From Cyanophora paradoxa (Eukaryota > Glaucocystophyceae > Cyanophorales > Cyanophoraceae), in the NCBI GenBank assembly GCA_004431415.1, contig QPMI01000251.1, forward strand, positions 42,859 through 106,858: a stretch of DNA of 64,000 nucleotides. The letters run 5' to 3'. Each line of letters opens with the position of its first letter. The stretch's first letter is position 1. Made by a program: the position numbers and the translations under genes. Of this stretch, positions 56,813-64,000 are shown in pieces. Below the pieces are notes generated by a model that did not search any database, had not been told where the DNA came from, and worked only from the letters and a program-made list of their open reading frames with translations.

Positions 56813-58161
56813 CTAGACGGAGGCGGGGGCGGCGGCGGGGAAGGGGAGGGGCCCGAGGAGGGCGAGGGAGGCGTTCGCGGCGCGGAGGTCGGCGTAGTAG
56901 GAGCCGTAGTAGGCCGCGATGGAGAGGACGAGGAGGTACTGCAGGGCGGGCCCCCCGACCTGGCTCGCCGCGATGCTCCCGAACGCCCCCGGCGCCAGCC
57001 CGCACGCTGCCCGCCCGCCACCGTCGGCGGGGCGGCGGCGCGGGCGCAGCGGCCGGCGCCGCGCACCGAGGGCGAGGAGGAGGCCGACGAGGGCCGCGGC
57101 GACGAGCTTGAGCTTGAGGCCGGTCGTCCAGACGCGCCCCGCGGCACGGTACAGCAGCACGCACGAGAGCGGCGCGTGCACCGCCCTGCGCCAGCGTGAG
57201 GGGCCGGCGGCGGTGCGGGTTGTTGCGGTGCGGGGCGGGGCGCGCGTGAGGGCGAAGAAGAGGAGGGCGGAGCCGGCGTGGACGGCGCTCTGGAGGCTGA
57301 AGGCCGAGGGAGGCAGCTCGCCGGTCATGATCAGGCGCGCCTCCTCTTGCTGCCGGCCGGGCCCGGCGCCGCGGTCGGCGGTCGGCCGCCGGGCGGGCGG
57401 GGGCGGGGCCTCGGGGCGGGCGCACGAGGGGCACGATGGCCTGCAGCGAGAGGAAGCCGGCGGCGGCGACGCCCGTGCAGCACGTCGCCGCGTTCAGGAG
57501 CCGCGTCCCCGTGCCCGCGCCCTTCGGCCCCGCCGCACGCTCCAGGGCCGCCCTGCACCGCGCGGCCCCTCGGCCGGCGCCCGGGGCCGACGGAGGCGGC
57601 GGGGCCGCGCACCCGACGACGGCCCACACGCCGATGACGGAGGCCGCGACGCAGCCGCCCACGAAGGTGAGGCCACCGCAGTACACGTACCGCTCGGGCG
57701 CCAGGTACTGCCGCGGCGCGAGTCAGCCGCCCGCGCGCAGGCCGATGAACAGAATGCCCGCACTCCGGTGAGGCTGATGAACGGATAAGGGTTGAGGAGG
57801 TGGCCCAGCTTCAGGCTCATGATGTAGCATGTCACCAGGGTCAGCACCGTAACTGGGCCGGAGTGGCACGTCAGCGCGGCGTTTGCGTTGAGCAGTTTGT
57901 CGCTTTGATACTTTAAGATCGCTTATGCCACCCGATCGCCCAGGGCCTCACGCCGCCCGGCAGCCGTACTAACGCTCACCGCCGTAACTCCCGCCAGCCA
58001 CCGCTCTAGCGCGAGCCCAGCGCACCAACGAGCCCCGCGATCGGCACGAGATGCGCCGGGAAGGCGAGCATGTTGGCTAGGTGCATGCGCTGCCTCGAAG
58101 AGCTGGTAAGCGGAGAGCTGTCCGGCTCGCCGGCTGGCCGCAGGGGGGCGCTGTCTGCCAT
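56813..58161 (-). CDS. Frag1/DRAM/Sfk1-family multi-pass membrane protein
   Basis: Reading on the minus strand, seven exons assemble: 58161-58026, 57852-57764, 57707-57613, 57552-57426, 57349 to ~57244, then two more ending at 56813. Diagnostic features of the family are the first TM ('LVPIAGLVVTVLTLVTCYI'), then 'GHLLNPYPFISLTG', then 'LAPERYVYCGGLTFVG', and a C-terminal 'FGSIAASQVGG-LQYLLVL' region with 'YYGSYYADLR'. At least five hydrophobic segments are visible. Animal DRAM members act in lysosomes and autophagy, and fungal Sfk1 acts at the plasma membrane; the role here is unknown. The start is the ATG at 58161, with 58086 as an alternative. One intron appears to use a GC donor ('FFALT'|gcgcgcc). 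The gene is divergent from ACTR10, with starts 213 bp apart. Confidence 0.75.
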
Positions 58162-58373
58162 GTTGTGCGTTGCGCGTTCGATCACGTTAGAGACAGCCTC
58201 GCCTGAAGTAACGCTCCCGGCAGCTGCTTCGCGCCGACTCACGTCTACCCCCGATCGGCGACTCTGCGGACTCTCAGACACCGATAGAGCTGCGCCCGGC
58301 GCCACAGGTTCGTGTTAGCGCCTGCGCATCATCCAGCGCTCTGATCCACGCCGGCAGCCACAGGCGAGGCGCG
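58162..58373. promoter_or_regulatory. Putative bidirectional promoter, DRAM-like / ACTR10
   Basis: Only 212 bp separate the two divergent start codons, so both transcription start regions must lie within or very near this interval. I see no clear TATA box. The assignment rests on spacing alone. Confidence 0.5.
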
Positions 58374-59624
58374 ATGGATGCGCCGGCCGTGGTCCTGGAC
58401 GTCGGCCTCGCGTACACCAAGTGCGGCTTCGCGGGCGAGGCGGCGCCGCGCGAGGTTCTGCGCACGTTCTGGCGGACATCCGACGGCCGGCGCCTGGATC
58501 CGCACGCAGTGAGCTCGAGCTCTGGCGAGGAGAGCGAGGCAGGCGAAGGCGCGCACCGCGGATCTGCAGCGGAGTGGACCGAAGCGGCCGAGGAGCTCCT
58601 GCGACACATCTTCTTCGTCGCGCTGCAGGCGAGCCCGCTGGAACAGCAAGTCGTGTTCTGCGATCACCTTGCGCTACCATCGACTCTGAGAGAGGCCTTG
58701 GCGCGCGCCTTGTTCGACCGCCTCCGAGTGCCATCCGTCGTCTTCGTTCCCGGCACCGGGCTCCCTCTCTACGCCTACCGCCTGAGCTCCGGCCTCGTTC
58801 TCGACGTCGGGCACTCGTTCGCTCGCTGCCTGCCAGTATGCGACGGCGTCCCAATTTTCGCGGCCCTCTCTTCCGCTTCAGCTGGCGGCCGGACGCTGCG
58901 TCGGTGTCTTCGACAGCTCGCGTCGGAAACTTCAGGCGTGGATGGCCTGTTGAGTGAGGATGTGCTCGAAGCGGCTTGTTCTGGACTGTGTGCCACTCCG
59001 CCTGGGCATGAACCGCAAGCCGCCAGCGTAAGGCTGTACAACTCAGCGCCAGACTCCTCCGTCCCAAGTGCAGAACGGCTGCGCGCAAGGGAAGCTGCAT
59101 CTCGTCAGAATGTACAGCCATCTGAAGAGCCACAGCTAGCCTTGCAACCGACAGAAGTCACCATCCCCGGCCAGGCCCGCACACGTGCAGTGGAAGCGCT
59201 CTTTGATGATCCAGAAGATGGCGGATCATGTGCGGGATGTGTCCTTGATTCACTTGCCCTGTGCTCCGACCTCCACCTTCGGTCACGTGTGGCTCAACAC
59301 GTGGTGATTGCTGGTGGCTGTGCAACCATTCCTGGATTCCACCAGCGTGTCTTTGACGAGATTGAAAACCTGTTGCAGCGAGCGTCCGATGCATCATCAG
59401 CCAGCCACTTGCGTTGGGGTGCCTTGGTCCCTCTTCGGGGCCGCATCAGAATCCTTCCCCCTCTTCCTCTCTTCTCTGCCCTCATCTTGCCATGGGTTGG
59501 AGCTTCCATCGCAGGAGCCATGCCTCATGCATCGTCACGCTTCCCCTTCCTCACCCGTGACTCGTACTTGTCCCTTAATCACATCCTTCCGGACTGGAGC
59601 CGAGCAGATGTAGATGAAACATAG
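58374..59624 (+). CDS. ACTR10: Actin-related protein 10 (Arp11), dynactin pointed-end subunit
   Basis: A single uninterrupted 416-codon frame, matching the ~417 residues of animal ACTR10. The N-terminal phosphate loop region 'VVLDVGLAYTKCGFAGEAAP' is typical of this subfamily. It is followed by 'VFCDHLALPSTLREALARA', 'RVPSVVFVP', 'GLVLDVGHS', the second-half motif 'VIAGGCATIPGF', and 'LPWVGASIAGAM'. The C-terminus ends 'ILPDWSRADVDET', like the 'IPDW' tail of ACTR10. In dynactin, Arp11 caps the pointed end of the Arp1 filament with p62, p25 and p27, supporting dynein cargo binding. An acidic/Ser insert (residues ~43-65) is lineage-specific. It is the only confidently intronless gene here and has lower GC than its neighbours. 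Confidence 0.85.
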   Translation: MDAPAVVLDVGLAYTKCGFAGEAAPREVLRTFWRTSDGRRLDPHAVSSSSGEESEAGEGAHRGSAAEWTEAAEELLRHIFFVALQASPLEQQVVFCDHLALPSTLREALARALFDRLRVPSVVFVPGTGLPLYAYRLSSGLVLDVGHSFARCLPVCDGVPIFAALSSASAGGRTLRRCLRQLASETSGVDGLLSEDVLEAACSGLCATPPGHEPQAASVRLYNSAPDSSVPSAERLRAREAASRQNVQPSEEPQLALQPTEVTIPGQARTRAVEALFDDPEDGGSCAGCVLDSLALCSDLHLRSRVAQHVVIAGGCATIPGFHQRVFDEIENLLQRASDASSASHLRWGALVPLRGRIRILPPLPLFSALILPWVGASIAGAMPHASSRFPFLTRDSYLSLNHILPDWSRADVDET

Positions 59625-59921
59625 GGCCGAAATACTGCTCCTCATGCTTTCAGCTCTTGTCTAATGAATTGTATTTTGCATCAATTATCTATCCCAGCGG
59701 ACATAATCGATATCACAAGCAAACGAGTCATTTATCCTAGCAGAAGTCGACATGCTCCTGGCTTGATCTCTCCTGGTTTTGGACTGCCATGTGTCCAATC
59801 GCTTTTCAATTGCGATATCTAGCTAGAGGTCTCATGAAAGACACATCAGGTCTACGAACGAGGTTGTGAGGTTGTGCGGTCTGAGAGGTGATAATGGCAT
59901 TTTAAAGAACATAAAGGCACA
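59625..59921. other. Convergent intergenic region, ACTR10 / TIR gene
   Basis: A 297 bp AT-rich interval between two convergent stop codons. It must contain both 3' UTRs. No gene was seen. Confidence 0.5.
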
Positions 59922-61412
59922 TCATGCCTTGATGTTTGCCACGGCCTGATTGATGTGGCCGCAAAGTCGCGTGATCATTTCTGCAGCATATACGTTGTTG
60001 AAAAATATAGCTGAAGAACCTTCAATTTCTGAACATAAAAAAGTCATCAACAATGGTGCTCACCTTGATGTCTTGGGAATGATGCCATATCTGCTGGAAG
60101 ACCATCGCACTTGGGGAACTGTTGCTGTGGGTCATCGACCAGAGGGATAATCATTTTCTTCAACCGGGATGCCTCAGCAATCTCCTTCCGAACCCTTCAC
60201 AGAATTTTCATGAATGATGACATTTGAATTTAAAAAAACCAGAAGATTAAAATATCATGACAGTACAAGTGCACCAGTCAGTGGACTCATCAGCAGAGGG
60301 GGCGTTGTCAGCCAGACAGCGGTCAAGAGTGCCAGGTACAAGAATGAAGACTGCCACAGGTTAAGAGGCCAGTGCAGAGAGTTGGGTAAACAACGCACTG
60401 TCACAGCAGGAGCGGCGTAGACTTTCAAGAATTCCGGTGTCAAAAACGCCTGCTTGCAGCGATTGCAGGTCGAAAAAGACTTTGTAACTGTAAATAATCA
60501 TTGAATGTTTGGTTTCTGTTGATGATCGAAGCCAGGCAAAGCAAGCTCCATACCCGTGTTTCTCAAGCTCGGCCTTGACCAAATTAGCCAGAAGATTTTT
60601 TCCCTCCAAGCGACGATATGTGATACTGAGCAGTGTAATCTGAGCTTTCATAGAGAATTCGAAGTAATACTACGATAAACTCACAATGCATGATAATCGT
60701 AGCCAGCTGGAAGAGGCGGTGCTGTGACGGGCCCAGTTGGAGCTTGGCTCCCGGCATTTCGAGCCTCTGCACCTGCTTTGTTTTGCCGTTCCATGTTGGA
60801 AAAGGTTTCTTTCAACTTGTCGAAACCCATATTCAAATTCATCTTCCTCCTACAATTTGGGCACGTTGCAGCATAATCTGCGTGGGGATAGCTTGAAAAA
60901 TCGCTCGAGTCACAGTGGAAAAAAGAACTGACTGGCACGACCGCGGCAAAAGAACGAAACAATCGTTTGGATCAGACTTTCCGGTCCCAGCCCCATTCGC
61001 GTCTGAGGCCAATATTCAATGTGTTCTCTACATGCAATAATCAAACTTTAGCATGCCAATATTAATGTGCACTCACGCCGCATTGCACGCATTCAACTCC
61101 CTGATACAGATAGCTGGGTACTTCTCTGAACTTGCTGACGAGTCTGCATATACATGTGAACGTGAGTGAATGAATGCGGATGCATAACGATTCCGGAGAC
61201 TCACATTGCTTGCGGGGGCTGCAGAGGACTCGAAGTCAATTCTACCTTCTTCACGGCGTCGTAAGTTACACCCTGCGTATGTGCGTACATTGCATTGTAT
61301 CAGAAACGAAAACGGCATGCGCAGCTGCAGCTGTCCGTTTTACCGGCATTTCTTTGATTCGTTGCTGCCCCATGGGATATTCAAACCAGATGGGCAGGCC
61401 CTGCTGCCACAT
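59922..61412 (-). CDS. TIR-domain protein with N-terminal Cys-pair (zinc-like) region
   Basis: Ten exons on the minus strand: 61412-61344, 61272-61205, 61143-61077, ~61025-60978, ~60930-60685, 60625-60554, 60487-60399, 60350-60275, 60194-60064 and 60028-59922, ~320 aa in total. All junctions keep frame except exon 4/5, which is unresolved. The N-terminus 'MWQQGLPIWFEYPMG' leads to Cys pairs 'CVQC' and 'CPNC' (possible zinc site) and a short linker. The TIR domain follows: 'HAFITYRRLEGKNLL' (strand A/box 1), 'KHGYKVFFDLQSLQAGVF' (BB-loop region), 'IFILVPGTLDRC' (strand C), 'DWVRKEIAEASRLKKMIIPL' and 'CDGLPADMASF'. The nearest match I can name is the SARM1/bacterial-effector type TIR. At the SARM1 catalytic Glu position I read Asp ('AGVFD'), so NADase activity is uncertain. 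The introns are AT-rich with canonical GT-AG ends. Confidence 0.85.
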
Positions 61413-61616
61413 GCTTGCGGCGTAGTCGTCCTCACTATAGCGAGCTAGCTAGCGTCCTCAGTTGCGTAGCACGGCTACCCCTAGGCCTGCACTACCCCCC
61501 TCGCACGAAAAAAAAGTCTTGAGCTGCTCGATCTCTCGCTATCTGGGCCCATCTAGCAGTTGAAGCTCTTCAGCTAAGCGAGAGCATCTGCAGGGAGCCG
61601 TGGACCCAACCCAGCC
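61413..61616. promoter_or_regulatory. Putative bidirectional promoter, TIR gene / THADA-like gene
   Basis: 204 bp separate the divergent start codons. The interval contains the self-complementary run gcgagctagctagc (~61440-61453) and an A8 tract (61509-61516). Promoter identity is inferred from spacing only. Confidence 0.45.
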
Positions 61617-64000
61617 ATGACGCGGCTAAAAACCCGCACCGAGCGCCGAATCACACGCCTGAGCAACATGCGCGCGGATCTCGACGAAGAGACCGCCCGC
61701 ATGCTGCACGAGCGCGCGGCGCAGCACCCGCAGTCAGGCGGATCCCGCTTTGCCGAGGTCGTCCGGAGCCTGGAGGCGCTGACGCGCGCGGAGTCGGCGT
61801 TCCAGCAGATCGCGGAGCTCAAGCGGGTCGGTGCGCACTCTCTGGCGCGATCGGGGCTCGCACACGGCCGATCGCACCGGTCGATCGCTCGGGTCGAGCG
61901 GCGGACCAGCGCTCGAGCGCGGGGGATGCGCGGCGGGTCGGGCGCGGGCGGTGTGCGTCGAGCCAGGCGGAGCTAATGGTAGCGCGCGCAGCGATGCAGC
62001 TGTCGGGGATTGGGCCGCTGCGGGCGATGCCGGCGCTGGCGGGGGCGGAGGACGACGCCGGGCTGGCGGCGGAGGTCCTCGCGCGGCTCCTCCTCGGCCC
62101 CGCCGTCCGCGAGCTCTTCGTCCCTCGAGCGTCCCCCGCGCCCGCCGCGCCCGCCGCCGGCCTCACGCCCGCGCGCAGTGGTCGCCGCGGCGAACGCCTT
62201 CCCGCCCGTGCGGCCCGGGGCGGAGGAGGCGGCGGGGGCGGCCTTCACGGGGCGGCTCGAGGCGAGGCCGGCCGGCGAGGGCGGCGAGAGCGTCCTCGCG
62301 GTGCGCCGCGGCGCCCGCGCGGGCGGGCGGGCGGGGCGGTCGGGCGGGCGCGACGGGGCGGGGCGGCAGGCGGCGCTGCAGCTGGAGCGGCACGTGCCGG
62401 CCTTCGCCGCGCGGCTCGCCGGCGACGGGCCCCTCTCCTACGACGCCGCCGTCCCGCCCCTGCTCGCCCTCCTCGCCTTCCGCCCGCCGCCGCCGCCTCC
62501 GGCCCCACGCCCCGCCCCTCGTCGCCGGCCTCGCCCGCCTCCTCCGCACCTACGGCCCCGACGGCCCCAGCTCCGCCCCCGAGGCCGCCGGCGAGGGGCC
62601 CGCGAGGGGCCGGGGAGGGGCCGGGGAGGAGGAGGGGCGGGGCCGGGGGCGGGGGCGGCGCACGAGGCGGTGGAGACGGCGAAGGCGCTGCTCGTCCTCC
62701 TGCAGCGCTTCGGGCCCGAGCTGCGCGCCGCCCGCGGCCGGCCGAGCCGGCCGCCGCCGCCGCCGCGCCGCCGCCGCGTCGGCGCTCCTGCGGCTGCTCG
62801 CGGCGCCGCGGCCGCTCTCGCGCGACTTCGTCTGCGCCGGCGCCATCGCCCTCTGCACCCTCCTCCTCGAGGCCCGCCCCCGCCCCGCCTGCCCCGCCCG
62901 CCCGCACCCACCCGGCCTCTGCCGGCGCAGGTTTGCTGGGAGGGCCCGAGGAGCCGGCCCTCCGCGCCTCCGCCCTCCGCGCTGCCTTCTTCCCCTCGGG
63001 GCCCGACTGCGGTCCCGCGCCGCCGGCGCCGCAGAGGCCGCCGCGGCGCTCGAGGCGGCGGCCCGCGCCGCGGGGCCATCCCTGCGGGGTCCCGCTGCGC
63101 TGGCTGACGGAGGGGTGCGGGGCGGGGCCCGGCGGCCCCGGGGCGAAGGCCCTCCCCGCGGTGGCGCGGGCGGCGGTGGTGCGGGGCCTGCTGGCGGCGA
63201 CGGCGCTGCCGGCCCTCTGCGCGCCGCTCGGGGGCGGCCGGACGCTCCTGTGCGACGCGGCAGGGGCCCTCTGCGAGGCCGCCGACGCGGCGCCCCCCGA
63301 CCCGCCCCTCCGCTGCTTCGCCTTCCACGTGCGCCCGCCCCCGCCCGCCCTCCCGCGGGCCCTGACGCGCGCAGTCGGCGGGCCTGTTGCTGGAGCGGCT
63401 GCGCGCCGGCCTCTCCGGCGGCGGCTACGGGGCGGGCCGGCCGAGGGGCCCGGGGCTGGGGCGAGCCGCTGCGGGCGCTGCTGGGGCGCCTCCTGCGGGC
63501 GGCGTGGGCGGCGTGGGACGACCCGTACCCCGGCACGGCCCCGCAGGCGCGCACCCTCCTCGACGGCCTCCTCGCCGCCGAGGCGGCGCTGCCGGCCCCG
63601 CGGGGCCCGCCCCGCCCTCCTTCGCCCGCGCCGCCGCCGACGCCCTCCTCGCCGCCGACCCGGCCTCCCGCGTGGGCAGCCCGCCCCGCCCGCCCGCCCC
63701 GCCCGAGGCCCGCGCGCAGGGGCGCTACGGGCCGCTGGCGGCGCTGGTGCCGCGCGTGGGGGCGCGGGAGCTCCTGAGCCGGCGACCCGCCCTCCTCGCC
63801 GAGGCCGCCGCCGCCCTCGCGTGCGCGCCCCGCCGCCCGCCCCGCCGCCCCCGCGAGCCGAGCCGCAGGGATCCGGCGGTGACGCCGGCGGCGGGGACCC
63901 TCTGGGCCGCCCTCCTCGACCGCCTCCGCTCCGAGGCCGCCGCCGAGGCCCGCCCCCCGCCCCCGCCCGCCAGCCGCGGGGCGCTCGCTGAGGCCGGGCG
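61617..64000 (+). CDS. THADA/TRM732-like tRNA-methyltransferase regulator, 5' part (candidate)
   Basis: Exon 1 (61617 to ~61828) starts 'MTRLKTRTERRITRLSNM' and ends 'FQQIAELKR'. A GC-rich intron leads to 'LSGIGPLRAMPALAG', then helical, Leu/Ala-rich exons: 'VVAAANAFPPVRPG', 'LQLERHVPAFAARLAGDG', 'AHEAVETAKALLVLLQRF' and 'DFVCAGAIALCTLLLEA'. The most telling piece is 'LLRAAWAAWDDPYPGTAPQA' (~63490-63550), preceded by 'LRCFAFH|SAGLLLERLRAGL'. This resembles the W-x-x-W-(D/E)-D-P segment of THADA/Trm732 proteins, large helical-repeat partners of the Trm7/FTSJ1 2'-O-methyltransferase. The assignment is by pattern only. Exon 1 could belong to a separate small gene. The gene runs off the window. 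Confidence 0.5.

Noticed and set aside
58006-58305. A start for the DRAM-like gene at 58305
   Set aside because: That codon is GTG. The first in-frame ATG is at 58161, and the extra N-terminal residues show no family features.
60361-60651. A 96-codon standalone protein on the minus strand in the TIR locus
   Set aside because: It reads through two introns. Removing 60553-60488 and 60398-60351 restores the TIR motifs 'HGYKVFFD' and 'IFILVPGTLDRC', so the open frame is partly intronic.

Overview
This is a window of nuclear DNA from a GC-rich unicellular eukaryote, most likely an alga. Every protein gene that can be read, except one, is split by short introns. There is a NifU-like scaffold with a plastid-type N-terminal extension, an intron-rich hybrid histidine kinase, and the dynactin subunit Arp11, which plants and green algae lack. 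The NFU leader shows no clear signal peptide and has a single early Phe (residue 7). That resembles glaucophyte/red-algal transit peptides, so a Cyanophora-like glaucophyte is a reasonable guess, not a demonstrated assignment.

Layout. (1) Positions 1-40164 (+): the 3' part of one giant gene made of about 47 homologous modules of ~200 aa. Two types alternate (A ~213 aa, B ~199 aa), and each module is split by three introns at homologous positions. The array is a set of nested higher-order repeats: ~3.4 kb units, then 1.67-1.69 kb, then 1.955 kb, then diverged 3' modules ending in a half-module. Single-base losses in G/C homopolymers break the frame in several copies and look like assembly errors. 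(2) 40165-45075: repeat-rich intergenic DNA with orphan exon-like fragments, a ~150 bp tandem triplication, an AT/GC foldback and a dispersed repeat family. (3) 45076-51217 (+): hybrid histidine kinase (TM, extracellular sensor, TM, HAMP, HisKA, HATPase, two receiver domains) in many small exons. (4) 51218-54090: intergenic, with a 5'-truncated retroposon bounded by a 13 bp target-site duplication, a second copy of the dispersed repeat family, and palindrome-dense tracts. (5) 54098-64000: a compact gene cluster containing an Ala/Pro-rich protein, NFU (+), a Frag1/DRAM/Sfk1-family membrane protein (-), ACTR10/Arp11 (+, intronless), a TIR-domain protein with an N-terminal Cys-pair region (-), and the 5' part of a THADA/TRM732-like gene (+).

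Two intron styles coexist. The giant gene and the TIR gene have ordinary short introns. The kinase, NFU, DRAM-like and THADA-like genes have very GC-rich introns that start C-rich (gt/gc-gcCCCGCCCC) and end G-rich (CTGAG-GGGCGGGG-CGGCAG), so they are self-complementary and lack a polypyrimidine tract. GC-AG donors are common. In the giant gene the same homologous intron uses GC in 13 modules and GT in 10.

The genes do not form one pathway. Gene pairs are tightly spaced: divergent starts are ~205-213 bp apart and convergent ends ~85-300 bp apart. The most notable contents are the giant modular gene, the structured intron class, the TIR gene and the retroposon.
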